From an uncultured Trueperaceae bacterium (GTDB lineage Bacteria > Deinococcota > Deinococci > Deinococcales > Trueperaceae), in the NCBI GenBank assembly GCA_937873495.1, contig CALMXZ010000012.1, positions 1 through 64,000 of the forward strand: DNA of 64,000 bases. Direction: 5' to 3'. The position numbers and the translations under genes are program-made. Positions 8,106 to 16,878 of this stretch are shown here, piece after piece. Within the stretch, counting starts at the first letter, position 1; each line of letters opens with the position of its first letter. The notes below the pieces were generated by a model that made no database searches, was not told the DNA's origin, and saw only the letters and a program-made list of their open reading frames with translations.

Positions 8106-8313
8106 ACCGGAAGAGATGTACGTCGACACGCAAGTGTGCAGCGGGTGCGGCATCTGCGACGAGATAGCGCCGGGCATCCGCGACGACGCCGGTCACGTGC
8201 CGGCCACGAGCCTCGCCATCGACGCAATGGCCAGCTGCCCAACCGGAGCCATCAAGTGGGCCGAAGGAGGAACAGATGAAGCAGATAGACGTGAGAACCA
8301 TCCCGCCGCGTGA
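8095..8313 (+). CDS. Single-cluster ferredoxin
   Basis: 72 residues. Cysteines in CSGCGIC followed by ASCPTGAI give the CxxCxxC...CP ligand set of a [4Fe-4S] monocluster ferredoxin; a second cluster motif is absent. It acts as a soluble electron carrier in the cytoplasm. The gene overlaps cupin by 11 bases at its start and the following DUF2249 gene by 38 bases at its end, which is a long overlap even for this genome. A GGAGG site for the next gene is embedded in its own coding sequence. Confidence 0.85.
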   Translation: MSLRPEEMYVDTQVCSGCGICDEIAPGIRDDAGHVPATSLAIDAMASCPTGAIKWAEGGTDEADRRENHPAA

Positions 8314-8500
8314 GCGGCACCCGCTCCTCTTCAGGACGTTCGACGACCTCGAGGCGGGCCAGTCGTTCGAGCTCGTCAACGACCACGACCCGAAGCCGCT
8401 CTACTACCAGTTCCAGGTCGAACGGGCCGGCGCGGTCGAGTGGGAGTACCTCGAGCAGGGCCCGCAGACGTGGCGAGTGCGTATAGGCAAGGTCGCCTGA
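8276..8500 (+). CDS. DUF2249-family small protein (second copy)
   Basis: 74 residues: IDVRTIPPRERHPLLFRTFDDLEAGQSFELVNDHDPKPLYYQFQ is a canonical DUF2249 sequence, closer to the family consensus than the divergent copy at 7161-7382. Start ATG 8276 has GGAGG 6 bases upstream, inside the ferredoxin gene. The presence of two DUF2249 genes on either arm of the same divergent promoter suggests linked control. Function is unknown; a role in nitrogen-oxide handling is often suggested from genome context. Confidence 0.85.
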   Translation: MKQIDVRTIPPRERHPLLFRTFDDLEAGQSFELVNDHDPKPLYYQFQVERAGAVEWEYLEQGPQTWRVRIGKVA

Positions 8501-8507
8501 CCGGAGC

Positions 8508-8969
8508 ATGAGCAGGTGGCAGGTCGCGTTCTTGCGCGCCGCCCTCGGCTGGTTGGTCGCCACCGGTCTGCTGGGCGTGCTGGTCAGCGTCTGGCCGAGC
8601 CTGGCCGGTCCGTTCAGGGCGACTCACGCCCACATGGGCGTGGTCGGCTTCTTCCTCGGCATGGTCATGGGCGTGGCCTTCTGGATGCTGCCCAGGCCTG
8701 GCGGCATCAAGCAGACGAACTGGGAGGCCGCGACTTTCCTGCTCTTGCAGGCCGGCCTCGTGCTGCGTGTGATCAGCGAGCCGGCGTGGCGCACCACGCT
8801 CGCGCCTGGGTGGCAGGCCGTGTTCGTGGCGAGCGGTGTGCTGGTCCTGGCGGCGATGGTCGCCTTCGCGCTCGCCATGAGCAGGCGGGTCGTCACGCTC
8901 GAGACGATCCGCGCCAAAGGGCGTGGGCGCCGCGAGAGCGCGGCGCCCACCGACGAAAGCGGCGCCTGA
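8508..8969 (+). CDS. Small four-helix membrane protein, NorB/cbb3-like fragment family
   Basis: 153 residues with about four hydrophobic helices and a charged tail. RATHAHMGVVGFFLGMVMGVAFWMLPRPGG strongly recalls the His-rich helix and LPR loop of heme-copper oxidase or nitric-oxide reductase subunit I, but the protein is far too short to be a complete oxidase. It lies 7 bases after the DUF2249 gene and ends the operon. It may bind heme as a sensor, insertion factor or subunit together with the 459-residue protein at 5775-7154 (inference). Confidence 0.6.
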   Translation: MSRWQVAFLRAALGWLVATGLLGVLVSVWPSLAGPFRATHAHMGVVGFFLGMVMGVAFWMLPRPGGIKQTNWEAATFLLLQAGLVLRVISEPAWRTTLAPGWQAVFVASGVLVLAAMVAFALAMSRRVVTLETIRAKGRGRRESAAPTDESGA

Positions 8970-8978
8970 GCGCCTGCC

Positions 8979-9536
8979 TCAGCTCTCCGTCTCGATGACG
9001 CGCGTGCCTGCGAACCGGTCGCCGTAGCGCCGGCCGTCCGGCGAGGTCAGCACGAAGTAGATCTCCACGAGCCCGAGGATGGCGCCGATCAGGGTCAGGA
9101 GCAGCGTCAGGGCGATGATGCCGAGGAACGGCGCGTAGACCACGACGGCCCCGAGCATGCCGAGAGCGAGCGGCCAGTTGCGCTTGATGGACGTCTCCAG
9201 GTCCATCTTGCCGCCGTCGTCGCGGATTGGCCTCAGCTTCATGAGCTTCTTGCCGATGGAGCGTCCGTCCATGAAGTCGAAGGCGAAGCCGTCGCGCGTG
9301 AGGATGTACGCCGCGCCGAGCAGGCTGCCTATGACCGGGACGTAACTGAGGATCGCCGCCACCACGGCGTCGATGATCCAGGCGATCGCCCGCTTGCCGA
9401 CGTCGGGCTTGGTCGCGGCCGCGCCCTGGCGGTCGGAAGTAGGCGCGCCGTGGCCGCTGGGTGGCAGGGGGGCGCCGCCCGTCGGTGCGCCCTTCGGCGC
9501 CTCCTGGTTGCCGCTTGCTGACCCGTTGTCCGTCAT
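8979..9536 (-). CDS. RDD-family membrane protein
   Basis: 185 residues. A low-complexity Gly/Pro/Ala N-terminus (about 1-45) precedes an RDD domain: KRAIAWIIDAVVAAILSYVPVIGSLLG, then GRSIGKKLMKLRPI, two more hydrophobic segments and RRYGDRFAGTRVI at the end. The family occurs in the cytoplasmic membrane and is implicated in ion or small-molecule transport in some bacteria. A GGAAGGAG ribosome-binding site lies 6 bases before ATG 9536. It converges with the preceding operon, leaving 9 bases. Confidence 0.85.
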   Translation of the reverse strand: MTDNGSASGNQEAPKGAPTGGAPLPPSGHGAPTSDRQGAAATKPDVGKRAIAWIIDAVVAAILSYVPVIGSLLGAAYILTRDGFAFDFMDGRSIGKKLMKLRPIRDDGGKMDLETSIKRNWPLALGMLGAVVVYAPFLGIIALTLLLTLIGAILGLVEIYFVLTSPDGRRYGDRFAGTRVIETES

Positions 9537-9746
9537 GCCCGCTCCTTCCAGGACGCGGTGAGGTCACTGATGTCAAGGCGTCCGACACCCACAGTCTAGG
9601 GCACGCGTCGCGGCGCGGTATGTGGTGTTCGGGCCGCGGCGCACCCGCTCCGCGGGACACATGGCCTTCAACCGTCGTTGGCCGGGCGGCGTAAGGTGTT
9701 GCGGAAGGCGCCGCGCCCCGCCAAGGCGCGCGGCGTGCGAGGTCGC

Positions 9747-11897
9747 ATGGCATCTGCGCATGGTTTCTACGTCGTTCCGACCGGCCCAGGTGTGGGCCTC
9801 ACCTCGGTGTGCCTCGGGCTCGTCAGGGTCCTCGAGCGCGAAGGCCTCCGGGTCGGCTTCATCAAGCCGATCCGCCAACCGGGCGACGACTCGGGGCCGG
9901 AGCGGTCGACCGAGTTCGTGCGCCGCACCACTACCATCGTGCCAGGCGAGCCAATGCGCTACGACGCGGCCGAAGGCCTGCTGGCCGCCGGCCGGCACTC
10001 GGAGCTCCTCCAAGCCTTGGTCGGTCGGTACGCGGCCGCCGCGGCCGGCGCCGACGTCGTCATCGTCGAAGGCCTCGCGGCCACGGCGGAGCACCCCAAC
10101 CTCGACGCGCTCAACGCGGACATAGCCCGGGCCCTCGACTGCCAGGTCCTGTTCGTCACGACCCCGCAACCCAACCTCCACGCGGTCGACGACCGCCTCG
10201 AGCTGGCCGCCCAACCGTTCGGCGGCGCGGCGAGCGAGCACGTCCTCGGTGTGGTGCTGAACCAGCTCAACGCGCCGGCGATGGAGGTCATGGGCGCCAC
10301 GCGCACTGGCCTGCAGGCGCCGGAGGTCGAGTTGACCGCCGACGCGGTGCGCGCCGGGCTGCGCGTCTTCAGGCACCCGAGCTTCGCGCTCGTCGGCGCG
10401 ATCCCGTTCAGCCCCGCCATGGTCTCGCCGAGGACTCTCGACGTTGCGAAGCACCTCGGGGCCACGGTCCTGCATGAGGGTGACCTGGCGACGCGGCGGG
10501 TGATAGACGTCTCGCTCGTCGCCCGCTCGGTGGCGCACATGACCCACCGCCTGCGCCCTGACGCCCTCCTGATAACGCCGGCCGATCGCGACGACGTCAT
10601 CCTGGCCGTGTGCATGGCGGCCCTCAACGGCGTGCCGCTCGCCGGCCTCGTCCTGACGGGCGACATGGAGCCGAACGCCGACGTCATGAAGCTCTGCGAG
10701 AAGGCGATCGCGACCGGGTTGCCGGTGCTGGCTGTCAAGAGCGACTCCTACGTCACCGCCGCCCGCGCGGCGGCGATGAACCTGGAGGTGCCGAGCGACG
10801 ACGTCGAGCGCATGGAGCGCGTCATGAAGGTCGCCGCCGAGCACCTCGACGCAGGTGCGCTCAGGGCGCGCATCGGCGAGCGCCGCGTGCTGCGCTTGTC
10901 GCCGCCGGCCTTCCTCTACCGCGTCGTCGAGCTCGCGCGCGCCGCCGGCAAGCGCATCGTCCTCCCGGAGGGCGAGGAGCCCCGCACGGTCAAGGCGGCC
11001 GCGGAGTGCGGCGAGCGCGGCATCGCGACCTGCGTCTTGATCGGCGACCCGGCCGAGGTCCAGCGGGTCGCGGCCGTCCAGGGCATCGCGTTGGGCCGCG
11101 GCGTCGAGGTCGTCGAGCCGACGGACGCGCTGCGCGACCGGTACGTGGCCGGCATGGTGCAGCTGCGCAAGCACAAGGGGCTCACTGACGACGGCGCGCG
11201 CAACCAGCTCCGCGACAACGTCGTGCTCGGCACGATGATGTTGGCGTTGGGCGAGGTGGACGGCCTCGTGTCGGGCGCCGTCCACACGACCGCTAGCACC
11301 ATCCGCCCGGCCTTGCAGCTCATCAAGACCCACAAGGGCGCCAAGCTCGTCTCGTCCGTGTTCTTCATGTGCCTGCCCGACCAGGTCCTCGTGTACGGCG
11401 ACTGTGCCGTCAACCCGGACCCCGACGCCGAGGAGCTGGCCGACATAGCCGTGCAGTCCGCGGCCTCCGCCGCGGCCTTCGGCATCGAACCGCGCGTGGC
11501 GCTCCTCAGCTACTCGACGGGGACTTCCGGCGCCGGCGCGGACGTCGACAAGGTGCGCGAGGCGACCCGCATCGCGCGGGAGCGGCGCCCCGACCTCCTC
11601 ATCGACGGCCCGTTGCAGTACGACGCCGCGGCGGTGCCGAGCGTGGCGAGCAGCAAGGCCCCCGACAGCCCGGTGGCAGGCAGGGCGACGGTGCTCGTGT
11701 TCCCCGACCTCAACAGCGGGAACGCGACCTACAAGGCGGTGCAACGCTCGGCCGGCGTCGTCTCGGTCGGGCCGATGCTGCAAGGCCTGCGGCGGCCGGT
11801 GAACGACCTGTCGCGCGGCGCGCTCGTGGACGACATCGTCTACACGATCGCGCTCACCGCCGTGCAGGCGACGCAGGTCGACGCGGGCGCCGACTGA
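9747..11897 (+). CDS. pta: Phosphate acetyltransferase, long form with DRTGG domain
   Basis: 716 residues, the size of enterobacterial Pta. It interconverts acetyl-CoA and acetyl phosphate. An N-terminal BioD-like P-loop fold begins YVVPTGPGVGLTSVCLGLVR; the P-loop is the usual degenerate form of this family. A DRTGG regulatory domain covers about 238-345, and the catalytic PTA/PTB domain runs from about 390 (ELARAAGKRIVLPEGEEPRT) to the end, with SYSTGTSGAGADVDKV. ATG 9747 is preferred over in-frame upstream codons because the protein then begins just before the conserved P-loop strand. No acetate kinase gene is adjacent. Confidence 0.93.
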   Translation: MASAHGFYVVPTGPGVGLTSVCLGLVRVLEREGLRVGFIKPIRQPGDDSGPERSTEFVRRTTTIVPGEPMRYDAAEGLLAAGRHSELLQALVGRYAAAAAGADVVIVEGLAATAEHPNLDALNADIARALDCQVLFVTTPQPNLHAVDDRLELAAQPFGGAASEHVLGVVLNQLNAPAMEVMGATRTGLQAPEVELTADAVRAGLRVFRHPSFALVGAIPFSPAMVSPRTLDVAKHLGATVLHEGDLATRRVIDVSLVARSVAHMTHRLRPDALLITPADRDDVILAVCMAALNGVPLAGLVLTGDMEPNADVMKLCEKAIATGLPVLAVKSDSYVTAARAAAMNLEVPSDDVERMERVMKVAAEHLDAGALRARIGERRVLRLSPPAFLYRVVELARAAGKRIVLPEGEEPRTVKAAAECGERGIATCVLIGDPAEVQRVAAVQGIALGRGVEVVEPTDALRDRYVAGMVQLRKHKGLTDDGARNQLRDNVVLGTMMLALGEVDGLVSGAVHTTASTIRPALQLIKTHKGAKLVSSVFFMCLPDQVLVYGDCAVNPDPDAEELADIAVQSAASAAAFGIEPRVALLSYSTGTSGAGADVDKVREATRIARERRPDLLIDGPLQYDAAAVPSVASSKAPDSPVAGRATVLVFPDLNSGNATYKAVQRSAGVVSVGPMLQGLRRPVNDLSRGALVDDIVYTIALTAVQATQVDAGAD

Positions 11898-11973
11898 TCC
11901 GGGTCGCTCCGGGTCTTGGATGACGATCCGGGCGGCGGCCCGCAGAACCGGCGACCTGTTCGGCGGTGAGGGC

Positions 11974-12969
11974 TCAAGGGCTCCGAGCGCGGACCCGCGG
12001 GTACGCCTTCAGGTACCGCAGCCACAGCCCTTGCAACCAGGAGTAACGCTCGGCCAGCTCGCGAGCGCTGCCGAGCGCCGGCGTCAGCCCGCCGGCGTAC
12101 ACGGCCCCGATGGCCGACAGGGCGCCGGTGTCGCGCCACGGGGTCCGTTCGTAGCGGCCGAGACCGCGCCACGCCACCTGCTCGGCCGACCACGGACCGA
12201 GGCCGGGGAGCTTGACCAGCCACGCGAAGACCTCGTCGTAGGGGGCCGTGCGCAACCGACCCTCGTCGACGCCAAGGAAGGCGTCGGCGAGGCCACGGAG
12301 GCGGTCGACCTTGCGGAGGTTGTTCGTCGCGGCCAGGAGCGCGGGTCGGGCCTCCTCGCCCAGGGCGGCCGGAGACGGGAAGACGCTCAACGCCGAGGCG
12401 GGCGGCGAACCAAGCGGCTCCCCCTTCCGTTCGCCGCGCGGGCCGGCCGGCGCCGCCCCGTCGAGAAGCGCCGCCGGCGCTTCGACCTCCTCCCCCAGGT
12501 ACTCGACGATGCGCCCGAAGCTCGCCGCCGCGAACGCGGGAGGCGTCCTCTGCCTGACGACCGTCCAGCACGCCGCCTGGAAGGCACTGGCGAAGAGGGG
12601 CGGGTGGAAGCCCGCCAGGGCGGCGGCCACCGGCTCGAACGCCGGATCGCGCTCCGCCGCCGCGTGGAGCGCTCTCGTGTCTAGGTCGAGGGCGAGGCGC
12701 CACCTGAGCTGCTCCGTTACCTCGGCCACCGCGGCGACGGTGGGGCGCGTCTCACCGAGGATGCGCACGGCGAGGCGGTCCTCCGCCGGGCCGGGCCTGA
12801 GCTCGACCACTACCGGCCTGCCGCCCTCCGCACCGACCCGCAGGGCCATCAGCCAGCCGGCGCCGTCCGCCGTCGGTCGGCCGCGGTCCGGCGCCGCGGT
12901 CCAGTCCTCCAGCGCCGCGAGGGTGTGGCGCCAGGCGAAGAGGGGTGAGGCCGTCAGCTCCTCGCTCAT
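11974..12969 (-). CDS. alkA: AlkA-type DNA-3-methyladenine glycosylase (HhH-GPD)
   Basis: 331 residues. A helix-hairpin-helix LPGLGPWSA (254-262) is followed by AWRGLGRYERTPWRDTG with the catalytic Asp (D280) of the HhH-GPD superfamily. The N-terminal region (about 1-115) resembles the AlkA_N domain. It removes alkylated purines in base-excision repair. A Pro/Gly/Ala-rich insertion at about 165-205 interrupts the glycosylase fold. The ATG is 6 bases after a minus-strand TAGGCT box, predicting a leaderless mRNA. It is head to head with mutS2, only 40 bases apart. Confidence 0.88.
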   Translation of the reverse strand: MSEELTASPLFAWRHTLAALEDWTAAPDRGRPTADGAGWLMALRVGAEGGRPVVVELRPGPAEDRLAVRILGETRPTVAAVAEVTEQLRWRLALDLDTRALHAAAERDPAFEPVAAALAGFHPPLFASAFQAACWTVVRQRTPPAFAAASFGRIVEYLGEEVEAPAALLDGAAPAGPRGERKGEPLGSPPASALSVFPSPAALGEEARPALLAATNNLRKVDRLRGLADAFLGVDEGRLRTAPYDEVFAWLVKLPGLGPWSAEQVAWRGLGRYERTPWRDTGALSAIGAVYAGGLTPALGSARELAERYSWLQGLWLRYLKAYPRVRARSP

Positions 12970-13009
12970 CGACCGAGCCTAACCGAACGGGCACGTATAC
13001 TTGTGCGCT
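12970..13009. promoter_or_regulatory. Interdigitated divergent promoters of alkA and mutS2
   Basis: alkA -10: TAGGCT on the minus strand, 12976-12981, 6 bases from ATG 12969. mutS2 -10: TATACT on the plus strand, 12996-13001, 8 bases from GTG 13010. With a normal 17-base spacer, each -35 region would fall on the other gene's -10, so the two promoters occupy the same 40 bases. Confidence 0.65.
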
Positions 13010-15337
13010 GTGCAGGTCTCAGACAACACGCTCGCCAAGCTCTCCTTCGAGCGCGTGCGCGCGGCCCTCGCCGAGCGCGCCGGCACCTTCATGGGGGTCG
13101 AGCTGGCCTCCGCGCTGGCGCCCCTGTCGGACGAGGCGACCGCGGAGCGTGCGCTGGAGCGCGTCCAGGAAGTGGTCGACGGCGGTTTCCTCGCCCTTGG
13201 CGGCATCGAGGACGTGCGTGGGCTGGTGCGCCGGGTGCGCGACGGCAACCTGCTCGACGGCACCGACATCCTGTCCATCGCGTACACCCTCGACGGCGCC
13301 GCCACCTTGCGCCGCGCCATCCTCGTCTCCGAGCGCCCGGCGTTGGCCGAGCTGGCGTTGGAGATAGGCACGTTCGACGGCGTGCTGCGCCTGGTGAGGG
13401 AGCAGCTCGACCCCGACGGCAACGTCCGCGACGACGCCACCCCGAAGCTCTACGACATCAGGCGCCGCCTCAACCCGCTGCGTGGCCGCATCCGCGACCG
13501 GCTCACCCGCCTGCTAGAGCAGTACTCGGAGTACGTGCAGGACCCGATCATCACGCTCAGGCGCGAGCGTTACGTCATCCCGATCAGGGCCAACCACCAG
13601 GCGCGCGTGCCAGGGCTCGCCCTCGACCGCTCCGATTCCGGCGCCACCGTGTTCATCGAGCCGGCGGGCGTCGTCGACCTGAACAACGAGCTGGCGCTCC
13701 TGGAGATGGAGGAGCGCGACGAGGTGAGGCGCATCCTCCTGGCGCTGGGGCGCCGCCTCGCCGACGAGCCGCGCCTTGACGCGAGCCTCGAGGTCGTCGC
13801 GAAGCTCGACGTCGTCAACGCCTCGGCCCGCCTGGCTTCCGACTGGCGCCTCACGCGACCCGCGTTCGACCCGGCCGGCCGGGTGCGCTTGGTCGGGGCC
13901 CGCCACCCGCTCGTCAGCGACTGCGTCCCGAACGACATCCTCCTGGACGACGGCACCCGGCTGCTCGTCATCACCGGCCCGAACGCCGGCGGCAAGACGG
14001 TGCTCATCAAGACGGTCGGCCTCGCCGCGCTCATGGCCTACGCGGGGCTGTTCGTGGCGGCCGACGGCGCCAGGCAGCCGCTCCTGCCGTACACGAGGGA
14101 GCTGCTCTGCGACATCGGCGACGAGCAGAGCATCGAGGCCAGCCTCAGCACGTACGCCGGTCACCTGCGGAACCTGCGCGCCATCGTCGACAGCGCCGAC
14201 GAGCACGCGCTCGTCCTGATCGACGAGCTCGGCTCCGGCACCGATCCGGACGAGGGCGCCGCCATCTCGCAGGCCATCCTCGAAGCGGTGGTGGCGTCGG
14301 GCGCCCGCGGCCTGGTGACGACGCACCTGGCCCCGCTCAAGGTCTTCGCCTCCGAGACGCCGGGCGTCACCAACGCGGCCATGCGCTTCGACGTCGAGGA
14401 GCTCAGGCCCGCCTACCAGCTCGTCATGGGCCAGCCGGGCCGGAGTTACGCCCTGGCCATCGCCGAGCGCCTTGGCCTCGGCAAGGAGCTGCTGGCGCGC
14501 GCGGCCGAGCTGCTCGGCCCGGAGGGCGGCAGGCTCGAGGGCCTGCTCCTCGCCCTCGAGGACCAGCGCGAGGAGCTCGAGGAGCAGCTCGCCGAGGCGC
14601 GCGTCGCGAGCGAGACGGCCGTGCGCGAGGCCGAGCAGCTCCGCGACCAGATCGCCATGCTGCGCGACCGCGAGGGCGAGGTGATGGCCGCCGCCGCGGC
14701 GCGGGCCGAGGCGCTCCTCAAGGACACTATGCAGCACGCGGCCCGGCTCAAGCGCAGCGCGCGCGAGGAGCCTGAGCAGCGCTCGAAGGCGCTTGAGGAG
14801 ATCGGCGCCCTGCGGCAGCAGGCGCGCAAGCTCGCCGGCCGCACCCCGCCCCGCCCCACGGTCGAGGCGCAGGGCGCCCCTGCGGCCGTCGGCGACCCCC
14901 TTGGCGTCGGCAAGCGCGTGCGCGTCGCCAGCTACGACGCCGAAGGTCCGGTGCTAGAGCGCAGGGGCGACCAGGTGGTCGTGCAGCTCGGTCTCATCAA
15001 GGTCGAGGTGCCGGTGCACGACGTCAGCCCTGCGAAGGTGGCGGCCAAGGCGGCCACGCGCCGCAGCCCGGTCGCCATCGGCCAGTCGAGCGCGCCCCGC
15101 GAGCTCAACCTGCGGGGCGAGCGCGTCGAAGCGGGCCTCGAGCTCCTGCGCGACTTCATCATCGAGGCGCACGCGCTGAAGGCGGAGTCGGTGCGGGTGC
15201 TGCACGGCAAGGGCACGGGCGCGCTGCGCGACGCCGTCCGCTCGTACCTCAAGGGCGAGAAGCTCGTGGAGCGGTTCGAGGACGCCGTGCCGTACGAGGG
15301 CGGACACGGCGTCACCGTGGCCTACCTGCGGCACTGA
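13010..15337 (+). CDS. mutS2: MutS2 family ATPase with Smr endonuclease domain
   Basis: 775 residues. MutS core and lever domains are followed by the ATPase with Walker A GPNAGGKT (323-330), LIDELGSGTDPDEG Walker B, a long charged coiled coil (about 510-600) and a C-terminal Smr domain (about 697-775) with LNLRGERVEAGLELL and VLHGKGTGALRDAV. MutS2 acts on branched DNA and, in several bacteria, on stalled ribosomes; it lacks the MutS mismatch-recognition domain. GTG 13010 is chosen over an upstream TTG at 13001 because the TTG overlaps the TATACT -10 box and the protein then begins VQVSDNTLAKLSF, like other family members. Confidence 0.93.
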   Translation: MQVSDNTLAKLSFERVRAALAERAGTFMGVELASALAPLSDEATAERALERVQEVVDGGFLALGGIEDVRGLVRRVRDGNLLDGTDILSIAYTLDGAATLRRAILVSERPALAELALEIGTFDGVLRLVREQLDPDGNVRDDATPKLYDIRRRLNPLRGRIRDRLTRLLEQYSEYVQDPIITLRRERYVIPIRANHQARVPGLALDRSDSGATVFIEPAGVVDLNNELALLEMEERDEVRRILLALGRRLADEPRLDASLEVVAKLDVVNASARLASDWRLTRPAFDPAGRVRLVGARHPLVSDCVPNDILLDDGTRLLVITGPNAGGKTVLIKTVGLAALMAYAGLFVAADGARQPLLPYTRELLCDIGDEQSIEASLSTYAGHLRNLRAIVDSADEHALVLIDELGSGTDPDEGAAISQAILEAVVASGARGLVTTHLAPLKVFASETPGVTNAAMRFDVEELRPAYQLVMGQPGRSYALAIAERLGLGKELLARAAELLGPEGGRLEGLLLALEDQREELEEQLAEARVASETAVREAEQLRDQIAMLRDREGEVMAAAAARAEALLKDTMQHAARLKRSAREEPEQRSKALEEIGALRQQARKLAGRTPPRPTVEAQGAPAAVGDPLGVGKRVRVASYDAEGPVLERRGDQVVVQLGLIKVEVPVHDVSPAKVAAKAATRRSPVAIGQSSAPRELNLRGERVEAGLELLRDFIIEAHALKAESVRVLHGKGTGALRDAVRSYLKGEKLVERFEDAVPYEGGHGVTVAYLRH

Positions 15338-15449
15338 GGCCGGTGGCCGGCGCCGGGTGGGGGTGCCCCGCGTCTGCGCTCGTCCGCTCCGGCCCGAGCC
15401 GGACGATAAAGCGCGGGCCTCGGACGCGCTCGTCTGCGATACTCGTCCC

Positions 15450-16079
15450 ATGCGCCCCAAACCCGCGATCGTCTTCGACCTCGACGGCACGCTCGTCGAC
15501 TCGCTCGACGACATCCTCGACACGTTCCTCGCCACCTTCGACGAGCTCGGCGAGGCCGGCCCCGAGCGCTCCATGGTGCGCGCGCTGGTGGGCAGGCCGC
15601 TGGATGAGATGTACTCCGGCTTCGTTCCGCCGGCCAGAGTAGCGACCTTCGTCGCGGCGTACCGCGAGCGCTACCGGCGCCACCTGGCCGACAAGACCCG
15701 GCCGTACCCCGGCGTAGTGGACGTGCTGAGCGAACTGGCCGAGCGCGGTTACGCGCGGCTCGTGGCGACGACCAAGCGCTCCGTCACCGCCCGCGAGCTC
15801 GTCGCGGCCGTCGGTCTGACCGGCTACCTCGACCACGTGCAGGGCACCGACGGGTTCCCGCACAAGCCCGCGCCTGACGTGATCATGCACGCGCTTGCCG
15901 CTGCCGGGGCTCGGGGCGCCTGGATGGTCGGCGACACGACCAGCGACATCGTCGCGGGCCGGGCCGCCGGCCTCAGGACGTTCGGGGTCACGTGGGGCAC
16001 GCACGACGCCGCCACGTTGGCTGCCGCCGAACCGGACGTCGTCGAACCGACCATAGGCCTGCTCCTGCGCCTGCTGTGA
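15450..16079 (+). CDS. HAD-superfamily hydrolase, phosphoglycolate-phosphatase type
   Basis: 209 residues. Motif I FDLDGTLVDS near the N-terminus, a helical cap (about 20-85), motif II VATTKRS, motif III HKPAPD and motif IV MVGDTTSDIVAGRAAG make a complete class I HAD phosphatase. The Thr/Lys-rich motif II (TTKRS) fits Gph-like enzymes. The substrate is likely a small phosphomonoester such as 2-phosphoglycolate, but that is inferred. The ATG is 6 bases after GATACT (15438-15443, preceded by TGC as an extended -10), so a leaderless transcript is likely. Confidence 0.85.
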   Translation: MRPKPAIVFDLDGTLVDSLDDILDTFLATFDELGEAGPERSMVRALVGRPLDEMYSGFVPPARVATFVAAYRERYRRHLADKTRPYPGVVDVLSELAERGYARLVATTKRSVTARELVAAVGLTGYLDHVQGTDGFPHKPAPDVIMHALAAAGARGAWMVGDTTSDIVAGRAAGLRTFGVTWGTHDAATLAAAEPDVVEPTIGLLLRLL

Positions 16080-16165
16080 GCCGCCTGCGCGACCGTCGCC
16101 GGAGGTCGCCCGACCGCACCCTGGCGTGTGACCTAAGCGTGGTTCGTACTTGGGGTCGGGGCGGG

Positions 16166-16171
16166 TAACCT
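16166..16171 (+). promoter_or_regulatory. -10 box TAACCT for the LOG gene
   Basis: The box lies 6 bases before ATG 16178 with no ribosome-binding site between. This is the spacing expected when transcription begins on the start codon. Confidence 0.55.
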
Positions 16172-16177
16172 GGTCGG

Positions 16178-16864
16178 ATGAACGGCATCGAGAAGCAGTA
16201 CGTCATCGACGCCCTCGCCGAGGACTCGTGGCGCATGTTCAGGATCATGGGTGAGTTCGTCCAGGGGTTCGAGGAGATGGCCGACGTCGGCAAGGCCGTC
16301 ACGGTCTTCGGCTCGGCGCGCCTCAAGGAGGGCACGGAGATCTACACCAAGGCGCAGCAGCTCGGCGGCGCGCTCGTGCGGGAAGGGTACACGGTCCTGA
16401 CGGGCGGCGGACCTGGCATCATGGAGGCGGCCAACCGCGGCGCGATGGAGGCCGGCGGGCGCAGCATGGGCCTCAACATCGACCTGCCGCACGAGCAGTC
16501 GCCGAACCCGTACCAGACGGACACGCTGCAGTTCAAGTACTTCTTCGTGCGCAAGGTGATGCTCGTGAAGTACTCGACGGCCTTCGTGGTGTTCCCCGGC
16601 GGCTTCGGCACCATCGACGAGCTGTTCGAGGCCCTGACGCTCATCCAGACCCGCAAGATCAAGCCGTTCCCCGTCTACCTGGTCGGCGTCGAGTTCTGGC
16701 GCGGCCTGCTGCAGTGGCTCCAGGGCACGCTGCAGCGCGCCGGCACGATCTCGGAAGGCGACCTGCACCTCTTCAAGGTCGTGGACGACGTGAGCACCAT
16801 CCCGGCCGAGATCGAGGCCTACTACCGCAACTCGACGCAGGCCGGCTTCAACCTGCCCTGGTGA
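16178..16864 (+). CDS. LOG-family protein (nucleoside-5'-monophosphate phosphoribohydrolase fold)
   Basis: 228 residues. The family motif PGGFGTIDELFEALTLIQTRK begins at P140, and the N-terminal Rossmann strand reads VTVFGSARL followed by LTGGGPGIMEAANRGAMEAGGRSMGLNI. LOG proteins cleave nucleotide monophosphates at the N-glycosidic bond (cytokinin-type riboside monophosphates in plants); in bacteria they were often misnamed lysine decarboxylases. Both active-site arginine/glutamate regions are present. It starts at ATG 16178 after TAACCT and converges with the ankyrin-M23 gene, leaving 14 bases. Confidence 0.9.
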   Translation: MNGIEKQYVIDALAEDSWRMFRIMGEFVQGFEEMADVGKAVTVFGSARLKEGTEIYTKAQQLGGALVREGYTVLTGGGPGIMEAANRGAMEAGGRSMGLNIDLPHEQSPNPYQTDTLQFKYFFVRKVMLVKYSTAFVVFPGGFGTIDELFEALTLIQTRKIKPFPVYLVGVEFWRGLLQWLQGTLQRAGTISEGDLHLFKVVDDVSTIPAEIEAYYRNSTQAGFNLPW

Positions 16865-16878
16865 GCCCGGTCGGGCCG

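Noticed and set aside
9537-9746. TTGACA-like element and hexamers between the RDD gene and pta
   Set aside because: TTGACA occurs on the minus strand near 9570 but no -10 follows at 16-18 bases, and no TANNNT lies 6-8 bases before pta; nothing could be called.
9573-11783. 736-codon antisense frame over pta
   Set aside because: His/Arg/Asp-rich without motifs; phosphate acetyltransferase on the plus strand is certain.
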